NCBI GenBank assembly: GCA_013420905.1
Contig: JAAXNY010000009.1
Coordinates: forward strand, 1,674,001-1,738,000
From: Collybia mongolica
Taxonomy: Eukaryota; Basidiomycota; Agaricomycetes; Agaricales; Clitocybaceae
DNA length: 64,000 nt
Reading direction: 5' to 3'
In this document: positions 25,266 through 37,930 of the stretch, piece after piece
Layout: each line of letters begins with the position of its first letter
Numbering within the stretch: position 1 is the stretch's first letter
Translations under genes and position numbers: made by a program
The notes under the pieces: model-generated
What the model was told of the DNA's origin: nothing
What the model saw: only the letters and a program-made list of their open reading frames with translations
The model's database searches: none

Positions 25266-26450
25266 ATGAAACACCGCACGCATCTTCATGTCCAACTTCA
25301 TGCTATAGACCGGCGGCCCAGAAGCTCTCTTGATCGCACCAAGCATGCATCGATTGACGCCGTTCTCAAGGACCTCAAATTTTGTGCCCGCCATCTCCAG
25401 ACATCACTCAAGGCACAACTCGATGAAGCCCAGATACTTGAGCGGTTGTACTACAAGGGAAAAAATCAGCATCGAGGAGCTTTGTTCTGGAGGCGCGTTG
25501 TAGAAATGCGAAGGTTTTGTAACCGAATTGACGGCGTGCAGATCGACGTTGTTGTTGACGCTTTCTATCGTTCGTTCTTTGGTGAGAAACTTGGGATTGG
25601 GTAAGTGTATATCCTCTCATGGTATGTCTGTAGCCTTAATTCTACTCAAGGTCTAAGACACCTAATGGCGCATGGACCCATCTTCCAGACACTGCCTTCG
25701 TAGACTTCGTTTTGGCCCGTCTGACTGCGTGCTCCGACTTATTGAAGAAGGTACTAACGTCAATTAAATACAATGGTTTCTGACCAATTTTTATTAAAAG
25801 ATGCATTCGCGTTTATTGGATGCCTACCGGTTGGTCTCCACTTCATGGGTCCAGAGAGTGTTTGTTGATAGAGTTTATAGATCCTTTACCCTTGTCATGA
25901 AGTCAGGTGCTTTCTTACAATTGACTTTGACGTTGGCCGCTATTGCGTCGAGAATGGGAACTATGTCGTCTGAACTGCAGGACGTTCTTGGGGTGACCAA
26001 AACGGTAACTCAAAAAGCTTTGCTTATCGTGACCGTGCGTTCCACACATTTATCGTGGTGCCTAGTGTTCATGTGATATTATCAGTCTCTGGTTGTAGAA
26101 TCCCCCCTGTGTGTAATTAATAACCAGCCATCTCAATCCGAATTAGTTGGGATCTCGAAACCTGACTTATCTTGCTGTCACAATCCTCCGCTGTCTACTG
26201 TATGTGTTGAACGGGCGAATTTCAACAAGACGCACATCACAGTGCCATCCGAGTACCCTCAGCTACCCCGTATGTTTCAGCCCTGTTGCCACGAATCCGA
26301 TTTAGTAATCATTTTCCCCTTCGAGCAGCCCAAGTTGTTATAGAATACAAGGCCCATCGACAAGCTCCCTCCTCCGAGTCCGAGAGAAAAGGACGGAAAA
26401 GAAAACATACAGTAACGAAAGACGAGATTGATGCCATTTTTGGATTTTAG
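25266..26450 (+). CDS. RMP1/NEPRO-like nucleolar protein
   Basis: Exons 25266-25600, 25651-25750, 25801-25829, 25881-26034, 26086-26269 and 26329-26450 give 307 aa. The N-terminal half has LERLYYKGKNQHRGALFWRR, matching the core of the RMP1/NEPRO family (RNase MRP subunit Rmp1 and nucleolus and neural progenitor protein), which acts in rRNA processing. The basic C-terminus (KGRKRKHTVTKDEIDAIFGF) is also typical. Start is the first ATG of the frame. The junction 26034/26086 is chosen for a 51-nt intron; a longer alternative donor exists at 26005. Family call is inference from two short motifs. Confidence 0.6.
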
Positions 26451-27015
26451 GTTTTTCAACATGATTAACAACTAAGGGTGCGATGAAGGAGCTAGCCTCA
26501 TTTACATGTATATCGCAGTATAATGACAACGGAGTGATTAATGATCATGAATGACGATCCTTACTATACAATTTCAAAGGCGAGCCTTCAACATATATGG
26601 AGGCCGTCACAAGAGCACGAAAAGCTAAAGGCAGGACTCAAGACGATGTCCGACAGGCTGGAGACGAGAAGAGTATCCCATGAAAGAAAAGGAGACTACA
26701 ATGAAACATGAAGAACGGCAAAGCTGCACGTTTTCTGAAATCTCATATCTACTCCACTCGCTACTTGGGGAGAATGGGTGTCAAACCTGAGTTGCATTGG
26801 CATTCAGCGACTACCTAAGTAGCAGAGAGAATGGAAGATCCTCGGATGCGAAATATTAAAGTAAAAGTGAAGTGGGAAGTTTAGCCAAAGTCCAAAATCA
26901 TGAAGGATATCCAAACAGCATGACGATGATGGTTGCTATTCTATCTAGTCCATTGCAGCTGCCGCGAGAGTAGCGGGTATTTCCTAAGTCATTAGTCGAA
27001 TTCAGGTCAATCCTT
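26451..27015. other. Convergent 3' flanks, no gene seen
   Basis: The spacer lies between the stops of two converging genes and should hold both 3' UTRs. I see no open frame, repeat or RNA gene. Confidence 0.5.
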
Positions 27016-28567
27016 TTACAGAGCGAAGAAAGTCGAGATAACGACAAAGAGAGCAACGAACGCCCTCGGTGACGATAACGAACCGGCACTATTCGACTGG
27101 TTCTCGGCCGCACCGGAAGGTGCTGCAGTCTCGGAGGTCGGAGGTGCAGATGAGGCGGATGTCGAGGTATTCGATGGTGAGGAGGCACCAGCGTTGTTAA
27201 GGGCGGCCCCGATGTCTTGGGGGATCATCAAGGGGGTACTGCCTGCCGCGCTGAGGTCGATCGATCCATCTTCCTTCATCACCTCGGCATTGGAAGCAAG
27301 GAAGTTACGAGTGAAGAGAACATTTTCGGCAACCAAAGAGTGTGCCCACTCAGGGACAGCGGCCAGGTTGATATTTCCTCCCCACTTAGCAGCCTTAGGG
27401 TTGTTGGTGGTTTGAGAAACCGTGTAAGTGGAGTAAGCAGACACGTCAGGGTTCTGGAAATACGCGTTAATAGCTTGAAAGTCAAGGTCGGTTGTAAACA
27501 TACACTTGCGGCCAAGGATGACATCATTCCAGAGACGGAGGTTGGGGCATTGAGGGCACTGGGAGGATTGCTGGAAAAATGTCACATCAGGCCCATATCT
27601 TACAGATATATAAAAATAAAGAAGTAACACACATGATGCCAAACATTCCCTGCTGGCAATGACCTGGAGTACCACAGAAAAAGTAGGTTGGGGATGTATC
27701 GTTTACGACTTGGGTGACTTTGGTCGTTGAGTCAGGGAGTGTAATGTGGGCCATCAAACATCAAAACTTACAGACAAAGTCTTTGTCCTGAGAACCTGAA
27801 GCGAATAATGCATCACCCGTCTTGTTGCAAGGTGTAAGTTCGGATGATTTGGTGACAGTATGGGTATTAGCTCCCCACATGAACTTGATGGTGTCACCAA
27901 CTGAGGCGTTCACGGCGAAGGGGACATAACGTAGTACACCTTGGCTGGGAGCGACGATGACAGTGTGGGTAGCACCAGAGCCTGAGCTCCCAGCATCACT
28001 ATTGCTAGTAGCAGTCGGGACATAAGAAGCGGCGGGAGCACCAAAGGTAGCGATACATTCTGATCAAGAAGGGTGAGCAAGAACGATTGGAAATCTGGAT
28101 TTAACGTACGGGAAACACAATCATCATAGCCGGATCCTCCCCAGTTTGACTGCCCAGAGCCGTAAACGGGAGTAGAGTAGGAGCTTGCCGCGGTAGAGGT
28201 AGCAGAGGGGGCCCATGAAGATGATGAGGACCATTGATTGCTGTTATCGGAACTTCCCGAGCCGTAGCCACCAGAACTCTCGCTGGAACCGTAACCACTG
28301 CTGGAACCGTAACTACCGCTCGAACTATAACTGGATGCACCGGTCGCCTGAGCTTCCACAGCAGTTTGCCTTGCGTGCTACATTAGAAACCAACGAGATG
28401 ATCAGAATCGGTACTTACGAAGCCAGCTCAACGGAATCGGTAATAGGAGTACCGTTGGGTGCAGAAACGGCGACCTCGGCACCCACTGCGCTATCCTGAG
28501 GGCGTGGGAGGGCAGAGGCAAAGCGGGAAAGAAGGGCAGCAGCGCCAATGAAAGCGATGAAAATCAT
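27016..28567 (-). CDS. Secreted cupredoxin (blue-copper-type) with GPI-anchor signal
   Basis: Exons 28567-28419, 28369-28110, 28059-27772, 27717-27633, 27570-27504 and 27453-27016 give 428 aa. A signal peptide (MIFIAFIGAAALLSRFASA) is followed by a Ser/Gly/Tyr-rich spacer of about 70 residues. The cupredoxin domain has likely copper ligands His in GANTHTV, and Cys, His and Met in FFCGTPGHC and QQGMFG. A Ser/Thr-rich stalk and a hydrophobic C-terminal helix (AFVALFVVISTFFAL) suggest a GPI anchor. Such proteins sit at the fungal cell wall; redox partners are unknown. The last open frame reads back across intron 5; the 50-nt GTATGT intron (27503-27454) is favoured because it keeps the family sequence on both sides. 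Confidence 0.85.
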
Positions 28568-29382
28568 TTCTCAAGAATAAAACCGTAGAGGTGTGGATGT
28601 CGTTGGACTTCAAGACTAAGAACCTCCCTGGAGGGTTTGCTGAAAATCTCTTTCAAAGAGAGTGATCTGAAAGAGGGCGTGAGTAGTGAGCGAAGAGAAG
28701 TGCGAGAAATGGTACCTCGAGCGAAAGTTGAGCTAGTCGAAGATCAACTCGACTCGGGTGAGAGAGAGAACGAAAGAAAACGAACGAAGGGAGGAAAAGA
28801 GAACGAAGGAGATGAAGAGGAGCCTGAGGAAAGGAGGCAAAGTATGGCAGGCCAGAGTATTTAAGATGGCAGTTACGCGGAGATTCAAGTCCATAGAAAC
28901 GCAATCAGGAGCAATCACTTCGATCAAGCCTTGTGCAAAGGCGACTATCATTAAATAACTTGATTGCGGTGCGTTTTTACTATTCTTGTCGCTCTGCAGT
29001 CCGTATGCTTCAGGTCGGCCCACAGGGCCCCTGACAGTCAATCTTGAGCACAGATAAACAGTGGAATACCTGAAGCTAACAGGATCATGGCTGAGGTCTC
29101 CACTAATAAATCCACGTTATAACACACGGCCAGCTCGGCCTGCGACTGTTACCAGCGGTCGTCAGGTTCTTTTCGGTAAGAGATCATAGAAAGGTGCTCA
29201 GTTGTCATACTGACGAGTGCTGAAAATGGTTTCCGAGCCGGCTTGGGCTTACAAACAAAAACTAGTGTACCTAAGTTACCAAGCCACAGAATACAAAAGA
29301 AATAATGATACAACTAAGTGCACAACTACGATTTTGATCCGGAATCCTGATGTATCCATCATTGTTAAACCATCACGTACCC
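28568..29382. promoter_or_regulatory. Cupredoxin upstream region with pyrimidine-rich tract
   Basis: This 815-bp spacer lies upstream of the cupredoxin and downstream of the Mso1-domain gene. From about 28640 to 28850 the plus strand is strongly purine-rich (GA/AG runs), so the transcribed strand leader is pyrimidine-rich, as in highly expressed fungal promoters. The rest shows no gene. Confidence 0.45.
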
Positions 29383-30588
29383 TCACATCCGTCGGGGCCC
29401 AGGAGGCAAACCCTGCCGTGGAGCTCGTCTGTCAATCTTGCCTTTGTCATCATAGTTGTGTGAAACAGTTTGATATTCATCCCCTTGGTCAGAAAGGTGC
29501 CTTGGCGTCGCATTGGCAGTCAGGGCACTGCGCTTCGCTTCACGTATTGCTTTCAAACGATTGGCCACTTTTGATGGTTCTTCCATATCATTGACACGAC
29601 TACGACCTTGAGTAGACCCCAATGTAGGGATAGAGGAGGTAGAAGCAGCAGCATTATAAACATCGCGGAGTCCGCGAGGTTTTGGCGTGTAATTGGGTGA
29701 TTCTTGCCTAGTTTGGTAGTCATATTTGTCATCGTCACTTGTCAAAGTTGGTGTTGGTCGTTGGCGCACACTCTCATCGAAAAGCCAGGAGGGAAGGTCT
29801 GTGGGATCCTTAGCTTTGGCAAGGTGATAAGCCTTCATGGCGCGGGTAAGACGTGATTCTTGACCTGGGGGAGTTTCTACCCGGCCGTTCAGTCAGATGT
29901 TATGATAGTCTGCGTATTTCATGGGCGTACCTTCACCAGAGTATGTGGGAACATTTGCTGCCCATGCTTTGCTCACACTCACGGTCAAAGTACTCGCCAC
30001 AGTCGCCACACGACTCCAAATAGCAGACCCATCACCGACATTGAATGCGAATGTCGATTGTGCTTCATCTTCATCTGCCGAATCAGGATGAGATCCTCTC
30101 TAAACATATTCAGCACACTGACCGTGGCTTGAACCTGGGTGTTCCTTGGATCCACCAGATTGCCTAACATGTATTGAACGATCATCGCCTTTGATAGGTT
30201 GTTCCTTAAGGTATGACTGATAGCCGTCTTCGAGACTCGTTCGGGAGGACCCTGTTGTATAGGTTGATCCTAGTTTCATTCGACTAAGGAGAGATGATCC
30301 ACTGGAAGACACAGAATCATTAGATTTGCGGGGTAAATGCAATTCCGTGCGGTTGCTAGATGCACGGGACTGAGCTGTTTGATTCACTGTGAGGAGTTCC
30401 GACCCTTGGGATGGGCGGGATTGTGGGGATGGACGAGGGTGAGGGTTGGCAGATTGACGACCTTGACGAGACGAGGGCGACATATGGCTTATTTCTCTGT
30501 CTGGGATTGCTTGTCCTGTCGAGCGAGAGCGAGGACTGGGATTGGTGGGAAGGCCTCGAACACCTGAGCGAGGGTTGGCTGGCAGCAT
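29383..30588 (-). CDS. MSO1: Mso1-domain (Sec1-binding) exocytosis protein
   Basis: Proposed exons 30588-30169, 30099-29931 and 29876-29383 give 360 aa. The middle exon reads GDGSAIWSRVATVASTLTVS then KAWAANVPTYSGE. The last exon continues ETPPGQESRLTRAMKAYHLA and DPTDLPSWLFDE. Together they match the fungal Mso1 N-terminal Sec1-binding domain, which helps Sec1 with SNARE assembly at the plasma membrane. The first exon is a long low-complexity Pro/Ser/Arg segment, so the domain is internal rather than N-terminal. The first junction is uncertain: a 69-nt intron from GTTAGG at 30168 is in phase, but other donors are possible. Confidence 0.75.
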
Positions 30589-30871
30589 TTGTCGAACGAA
30601 TGGAGAGTAAGATCACAGATCCAGGTTGTGTTGGTTTAAATTATAGAACAAGCGGCCGGCCGTGGATGGAAGAAGAGAAGAAGGAAACAATAATGTACAA
30701 TTATAACGAACACGACCTGTAGGAGAGCATCAGCGCTGAGATCACGTGGCACCACTCGGCCCTATTTTTGGCACATCAAGCACGCCATATTTAGCAATGA
30801 GTACGTGAATCTATCTATTCACCGAAAAACGCGAGCCTCCTCTGTGCCCGTTCAAGAACCCGCTCTCGAAC
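30589..30871. promoter_or_regulatory. Divergent promoter MSO1 / sulfide:quinone oxidoreductase
   Basis: A 283-bp spacer between divergent starts with a GATCACGTGG element at 30740-30749. Promoter role inferred from position. Confidence 0.45.
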
Positions 30872-32663
30872 ATGTCTCACAGTATCTTTTCAGCTTCGCG
30901 CCTCGGAGCCCGTCGACAGATTGGCCACATTCGATCCATCAGCACCGTCAATGATAGAAACAAATTCAAAATCCTCGTTGTGGGTGGAGGTCTGTCACCT
31001 ATATGTCTGTCCGTCTTTGATCGGCCGAATAATGTTTCACGGTGACAGGTAGCGGTGGGCTGTCAGTTGCAAATCAAATACATGACCGCTTCAAGGCGGC
31101 TGGAAAACCTCTCAACGAGGGTGATGTGGCCATTGTCGATGGAGCCGAGTATCATTATTATCAGGTGTGTCCTTCTTGCCACTACGCTGCAACCACATAT
31201 TCCTTACCCCATTCATAGCCCGGATGGTTCGATATTCATTAGTAAATCCAACTTTGCTTGACACTCAGATTCAACACAGGACTCTTGTTGGGGCTGGATT
31301 GCGACCCAAGAGTGACTTCCGCCGTCTTTTTGAAACGCAAGTCCCGAAGCATATCACCCATGTAGCAGAGAATGTCAAATCATTCTCACCTACATCCTCT
31401 TCCGTGACTACTATATCTGGCCGGGACCTGTCATATGACATTCTTGTTGTTGCTGCGGGCCTTCAGATCAACTGGGATAGCGTTCCGGGACTCTCACAGG
31501 CACTTGCTAATCCAGCGTCGGGTGTTTCATCAATATACTCCTACGGTACTTGTGATAAAGTTTGGGATGACGTTGAAGGCCTCCGCTCTGGTAACGCTAT
31601 ATTCACTCAACCTGCTGGGGTCGTCAAATGTGCTGGAGGTAAATGCGGCCCCATCCTCACCATGGCATAATCTTGTTAACTCAAGTGTATATGAAGCTCC
31701 ACAAAAAATCATGTGGATGGCTTGGGACCGGTACCGAAGGACAAACCGTGCAGGGAACATAAATGTCGAATTTTATACCGGCATGCCGACCATGTTCAGC
31801 GTTAAGAAATATTCTGACGCGCTTGACACTCTCCGCGTCCAGCGTGGCGTAGGCAGCCATTTCCAGCATAATCTGACTTCAATAGATTCCGCCAATCACA
31901 AGGCGCGATTCAAGAAAGTAGATGGATCACTAATCAATGTCGACTATACGATATTGCATGTCACTCCACCAATGGGACCACTTGACTTTTTGAAGAGCTC
32001 CCCTATTGTTGACAGTGCAGGCTGGGTGCAGGTTGACAAATCAACGCTTAGACATGTAAATCCCCAGTTCGGAAACATATTTGCTTTAGGAGACTGTTCA
32101 TCGCTTCCGACTTCCAAAACTGCGGCAGCAATTACGGCTCAAGCGCCCGTTCTCACAGAGAATGTATTCTCAGTTCTTGACACAGGCGAGGTCAGCAATG
32201 CAACGTATGACGGATACACGAGCTGTCCGGTTAGTGACTACATTTCGATCCCATCGCATTTGTCACTTACGTTTGGCATAGCTACTGACTGGATATGGTG
32301 AACTGATGTTGGCTGAATTCAAGTACGGGTTGCAGCCAAAGGAGTCGTTCTCAAGTTTCTTCGACCAGTCAAAGAGCAATAGGTAAGTGATTCTGGGTGT
32401 CGAACTTGATCAGTTGATTTATAATCATTATAGGTTCTTCTACCATCTCAAGAAGGTTTGTGTTGTTTCGATGGTAAATAAAAAATATATTATTGACATG
32501 ATCCTATGAATAATTCAGGATTTATTCCCCGCTGCCTACTGGAATTATATGGTAAAAACGGGGTATTCCAGCTTGCGCGATCACTCTGCTTATTCGTCTT
32601 ACCGTCTTCTAGGTGCGAGGTAAATGGTTTGGAACCCAGGGACTGTTGAGGCCAAGCTGGTAG
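30872..32663 (+). CDS. Sulfide:quinone oxidoreductase, mitochondrial (SQOR/HMT2 type)
   Basis: Exons 30872-30989, 31049-31164, 31219-31226, 31280-31638, 31697-32229, 32282-32382, 32434-32455, 32519-32551 and 32613-32663 give 446 aa. A basic mitochondrial leader precedes the FAD motif ILVVGGGSGGLSVANQI, then EYHYYQPGWTLVGAG. The redox cysteine motif KCAGAPQKIMWMAWD, GDCSSLPTSKTAAAITAQA and YDGYTSCPLLTGYGELML carry the conserved cysteines. It oxidises H2S and passes electrons to ubiquinone. The third exon is only 8 nt and encodes P-G and two bases of W; it is needed to keep YYQPGWT. Introns flanking it are 54 and 53 nt. Confidence 0.95.
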
Positions 32664-32906
32664 GATGGGAAGAGAGCTACCTGTCTATAGTCTGTCCATA
32701 TCAGATATCTGCTATTGCACATAAAATCATCATTATTGTTCAGTTGGTTCCGTCACGTGACAATCGAAGTCGTGTTCAACATGCGGCCCGTGACGCGTGA
32801 CTGTTTGTTGTGTCAAATCTTGTATTCTTTCATCTCCCCAATTTCCGTTCGCAAGTGTGTTGCCACCCTGATATCTCTCTGACTGACTGCATAGTATTTG
32901 CCTACA

Positions 32907-35710
32907 ATGTCGCGAATGACCTCGGCACAGGTCATTAGCCTGGGCGAATATCTTGACACAGACTTCGATCCCTCCTCGCTGACCGTTTCTCAGCTTCTTG
33001 GTGTCCTTGGTTTTCACAATATCAATTACCCCACACCCTACTCCAAACCAAAACTAGTTCAGCTCTTCAACACCGAAATAAAGGCCAGAGCTGACAAACT
33101 CCGGAAAGAACGTCTCAAGAAAGAAAATAGCATCGCCAGCGACGAAGGGATAACGGATGGTATCACAGGTAAACCGTTAAATAGTATGAAGAATGTAGGT
33201 TTATTTAGACCGTCAAACGGAAATGCGGCTTATACCCTGTTCAGCCTCAAGTAGTCAGACGATCGTCTCGTCGGCTTTCTCACGCACCTGAGCAAGAAAT
33301 CTCGCCAGTGCGACCTGATCCTGTACCCTTTCTCTCTTTTGTCTCGAGGGTCAACGAACTTACTGCTTATTAGCCCAAGCGTCGGCGATCGTCGGCTCAA
33401 CCATCCCTTGGTGGACCATCACAAAGACCAGTTCATAATCAACCTACTCTTGTTGAAGAGAGCGAGCCTGAAGATGTCTCACCTATCAGGAAGGTTGGTC
33501 GAAGCAAGAAAACTGTAAGTGGTTGTCACACGCGTTACTTTGTCGTATCTCTCATTCCACGTCTCGACGGATAGTCGGAAGCCGCGGGCACTCAAGCCCG
33601 TCGTGCATCAAATACTGTAAGTACTGCTAGGTTACAAATATGACTACGTTTTCCAACTTTGTCGTAAGGGTGCCGAGGACAGTGGCTGGGAAGATAATAA
33701 TATCTTTCAGTCTGGTGCGGAGTCCTCATCTCCTGTGCGTCCATCTCCCGTACGAAAGAAAGGTGCACGAAAGAGCGGGGTCTCACGGAAATCAAGAAAA
33801 TCGTTGTCAGCACCGCCTCAGATGCTACCCTCATCATCCCCAATACGGCCCACTTATGTCCCTGAGGATTCTCCACACGCCCCACCGCAGTCGAACTTTC
33901 GCCCAGAACTTCCGGTGATCACAACTCGAGCACGCTTACCTGCACCAATGTTTACACAAACTACTTTCATCCCTGTGGAGCATAACAAGGTACTGAACGG
34001 AAGTGGCGATGAACTTAACCTAGTGGACGACGACCAGTCCGTCATCCAAAACGAAGTTATCAACGAAGTTACAGAAAACGAGGAAGAGGAAGATAACACG
34101 CAAGGAGATATTTATTTTGACGATACGCAAGGCGACCAAAATGCTGCCATTTCACGTCGAATAGCACAGGGTGGCAAGGTTGTTGTACCTCGGCTTCAAG
34201 GCTCTCCTTCACCAGAAGAGTCGAAACCTACATCATTCATCGTTCGACTCCTCTACTTGATCATTGCATTGGGATCTTGTTTTGCTGTGTTCAACTTCAA
34301 ATCTGAATCCTCGCCAATAGGGTACTGTGACACAGGGACCAACACGAATATTGCTTTGGAACAACTCAGGAGCCGGCGCATTGCAATAGAGGCATGCAAC
34401 AGGGAGAATCGAACCCTACTGTACCTCCCGCCACTCACGAGTGACAGATTCAAGACGAGGGAGGAAAATAGTGGGGTAGATACGACTCCTTGTCCACTAC
34501 CCTCATTGCTCCCTCTACCCTGTCCAGACTCATGCACACCCTGCCCTGAACATGGGACCTGCACACAATACAATATCACCTGTGATGTCGGATATTTGCT
34601 ACGCCCACCCCCCCTTTTATTCTTCCTTCCAGCTGTAGCGTCTACGCAGAACATCTCACTATCATCGTCACCGACCCTATCACAATTTACGTGGAAGGTG
34701 CTATCAGGAATCTTTGATGGACTTCCTGGTTTGGGAAGTGTGGCTTTTCCGCCGAGTTGTACTGAGGATCCTAAGAGAAAGCGCAACATCGGTGTCCTCG
34801 GGAAAGCTATCGAGTCCTACCTTGGCCAGGAGCGGGGCCGACGTCTATGCACTGGCGGTAAAATAAGTAAAGCTGTACCAGACGCAGATGGAGGCGAGGC
34901 GAAGAGATGGGGTGTCGCGGTGAGGGATCTCAGGGAAATGATGAGAAAGAAGACAAATGTAGGTTTGCGCTTTCCTTCGGGATGATTCAGTCCTGATATT
35001 TCTCTTCTTCAAGCCCCACCTTCTGAGCACTTTTGATGATACTTTCACGGAAGCCATTCAACAATTGACCCAGTGGGGGGGCATCATTATGACAGAGGAC
35101 ATCCAGTGAGTGCCTTGTCCCTGACGTGGCAGTAATGTTTGAAGATTTTGTTGTAGGCATGACCGTTATGTTGCCCATAAGACGCCGAGCCTGACTTGGG
35201 CTTGTATGGTTACAGTCAAGTCAAGGGAAACTTGGAATGAATGGAAGATTAGGATATTGGGTCTGCTAATTTGATCACAATTGATGATGGAGGCTAATTC
35301 ATTATTCAGGAACAGCCTTCATTTTCGTCTGTTTACTTTTTGGCCGAGCCAGCCAAGCCAAAAAAATAGCTGAGAACAAACGCGTCGCAGGCCTAGTCCA
35401 GATCGTTCTTGATACCTTGCGTGGTCAGGAGCTTGCCCATCATATAGACCCCGTCACGGCACCCCACCCCTACCTCTCATCTGTGCAACTCCGGGACTTG
35501 ATCCTTCAGGAAGAGCACTCCATCGCCAATCGCAGCAGGTTATGGAACAAAGTCGAACGTGTTGTGGAAGGAAATGCGAATGTCAGAACCAATCAACAGG
35601 AGATGCAGGGAGGGGACGAAATGAGAGTATGGTACTGGGTGGGAAGTGGTGGTCGAGGTAAAGAAGTACGGAAAGAAAATAAGGTTGATCATGACGGTGA
35701 TGATGCCTGA
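32907..35710 (+). CDS. HEH1: Inner nuclear membrane LEM/HeH protein (HEH1/SRC1, MAN1-Src1 C-terminal domain)
   Basis: Exons 32907-33168, 33252-33322, 33374-33514, 33575-33616, 33669-34958, 35014-35105, 35157-35260 and 35310-35710 give 800 aa. The N-terminal helix-extension-helix (LTVSQLLGVLGFHNINYP) is followed by a basic region and GAEDSGWEDNNIFQSGAESS. A membrane segment (FIVRLLYLIIALGSCFAVF) leads to a lumenal Cys-rich stretch (CPDSCTPCPEHGTC). A second short hydrophobic stretch (GTAFIFVCLLFG) and the MSC winged helix follow, with GQELAHHIDPVTAPHPYLSS, ANVRTNQQEMQGG and RVWYWVG. It tethers chromatin and rDNA to the nuclear envelope and recruits ESCRT for envelope quality control. The upstream spacer contains GTCACGTGAC at 32752-32761. 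Confidence 0.92.
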
Positions 35711-36083
35711 ATTTTGAATATCAGGATATTATTTCAATTGTCTAACTTATAACGTCCAGTCTACTCTGACTACTCTGATTCTACGTAGCCCTGTAATATT
35801 AAAGCCCCACTGACGAGAAGAATTAAAGCGCTGTTTCTCCCGTTCCGTCCACTTAAAGTGTTAGGTAGATATTATTAGGTCACTCATATATTTTTCATTG
35901 ATATATTAGCGGCAAACGGGCCGATTACATAGGCCTCGGACGACATTCACTTGTCAGGGGATTACTGAGTCGCCTAGCGTCAAATCTTAGGCAGACTCCC
36001 AGAAGTCGACGAATAAGGGAAAAAAATCCACGAGGAAACCAAAAATTTTCCCATGCTCATTCCAGACATTCCTTTGTTCTCAA
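35711..36083. other. Convergent 3' flanks, no gene seen
   Basis: The spacer between the HEH1 and VPS23 stops is 373 bp and AT-rich. It should contain both 3' UTRs. I see no gene or repeat. Confidence 0.5.
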
Positions 36084-37930
36084 TCAGGACCATCCAGATC
36101 CAATCGACATACTCATAGGCATCCCCGCTTGGATCTTCTCAATTAGGGCCCGTTTCATGAATTGTTCTTCGGCCAGGGAACGTGTGCTCTGTGTGGGCGT
36201 TAGTGTGTGCACGGACATTGGGGTGATGTGGGGTGATGTCGTGCGTACCCTTAAAAAACGCTCAAGATCGATTCGACCAGCGTTGAGTGCGCGGTGCAGA
36301 TGATAAATAGTGTCTTCAATTGCGTTGTCTTCAGCAACAAGGGTAATAAGCCTAGGTGTGTTTAGAGTAAGGAGTTGGGAAAGTATGGCAGGGACATCTC
36401 ACTGATTATGGACGATCGTGGTTGAACAGATTAGCTCATCGACTTCCGGATCACCCTTCCGACGCAGCTCGGCGATATTTACCTCCGCCTGGGTTACAGT
36501 ACCTTTGAGCCTGCCAGAAACGTTACGACACACATCCCGCACAGCCTCAAGCCGCGCCACCTCGTCCCGAATTGCAGGCTCACCCAAGAGGAGGTCCATC
36601 TGATGAGCACGGAGACGTTCAGCATCAAGCGCCAACGCCTGGGAGAGGGAACGGGTTTCTGATATTAGCTTATCATGTACTTGAGTGTGGAGACGGAGGA
36701 GTTCGGGGTTCGGAGGCCGCGGAGGAGCTGGCGCAGATGATATCGGTTGGACATACATACGATTGTCAGAAGAATCTTCGTCCAGAAGATTGGGTGTCGG
36801 ATGAGCTGGAGTCGGGACGCTAACTTGTTGCGGTAGAACGTCATACGATGATTGGCCGGAGAACCGAGACGAGTAAGGTTGCAAAGGTTGTGTTTGGGAA
36901 ACAACAGATAGTGGAGGAGGCGAAGAAGGCCGGTGCCAGACGGTTGCGGGAGGACCTTGGAGATTTACTTCAGGTGAACAAGTATCGAGATGATTATGAG
37001 GGAATGGCCCGCTCACTGGCCTCAGGTAATGAGGTGGTACAGGCGGTGGAGCGGGAGGAGAGGTTCCATACCGTGGAGGTCCGATTTCTAACTGCGGAGG
37101 GGGTGGGGGTTGAACAGGCGATGTGCCCTGTAGGTTACAGGATATGAATGTCGCCGACACTAGGGATACAAGACCCTTACCATGTTATAACTAGTCGATG
37201 ACTGAGGCTTAGGTGGAATCGCAGGTCGATCACGATTGATAGGGTTATAATACGAGGGTGAGGGTGGCAGCGGGGGTGGAGGCCTGTCTCGGTACCCTTG
37301 AACTGAATGTTCGGACGAGGCCGTCGTGGTGACAGCCTGGAGCGGCACTGGAGTAGAGGTGGTTGTTCGCTGAGGCTTGGCGTAAAGTGGAGGCTCCCGC
37401 GAGAAATGCTCTTGCATCGCTTCCACGAGAGCTGAAAGGTCGCATCCCTAAACAGACAGATGTGAGACACGGTTAGGTCGGTCTAGTGGGGTGACAAACC
37501 TCGTTTTTACGGGCCCAGTTTTGAAGATATTCGATGCTGCATTTGCCACTGACATCAACATACCGACCAGCCTTGACAAGCATATCATTGGTAGGGACAA
37601 CATAAGCGATAGGTGGCTGGCGCGGGTGTTCCCTGGTTAACCAGATCGCGATGGGAATATTGTAGGACGCGTTGCGATACGAAATAGCCAGGAGACCGTG
37701 AACGCAGAGGAGTAACTGTGTGCGACCATCGTCGTAAGCTGGAAAGACAAGATGAGCTAGGATCAAAGTAGTAGATATTATAATACTGAACTGTAGACGT
37801 CCGACTTTGGACGAAGGGTGTTGAAATGAGATATTAGTGTGTCGATGTCGCTGTAGACGCGATCGCTGTGTGTATAGGGTTGTACATTCTGCCGCAACCA
37901 CTTCTGCGTCAACGTCTCTCCAGAGTTCAT
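36084..37930 (-). CDS. VPS23: ESCRT-I subunit VPS23/TSG101
   Basis: Exons 37930-37792, 37738-37500, 37447-37181, 37127-36403, 36351-36249 and 36188-36084 give 525 aa. The UEV domain spans about residues 1-150: YTYDDGRTQLLLCVHGLLAI and YNIPIAIWLTREHP, with no active-site cysteine as in the family. A proline-rich linker (PPPPPQLEI) is followed by a coiled coil (LLRLHTQVHDKLISETRS). The C-terminal steadiness box has LITLVAEDNAIEDTIYHLHR and RSLAEEQFMKRALIEKI. It binds ubiquitinated cargo and PTAP-type motifs at endosomes. Confidence 0.95.

Noticed and set aside
27016..27675. 219-aa continuous frame as a separate gene
   Set aside because: Its 5' half is out of frame with the cupredoxin domain; intron 5 of the cupredoxin gene explains it.
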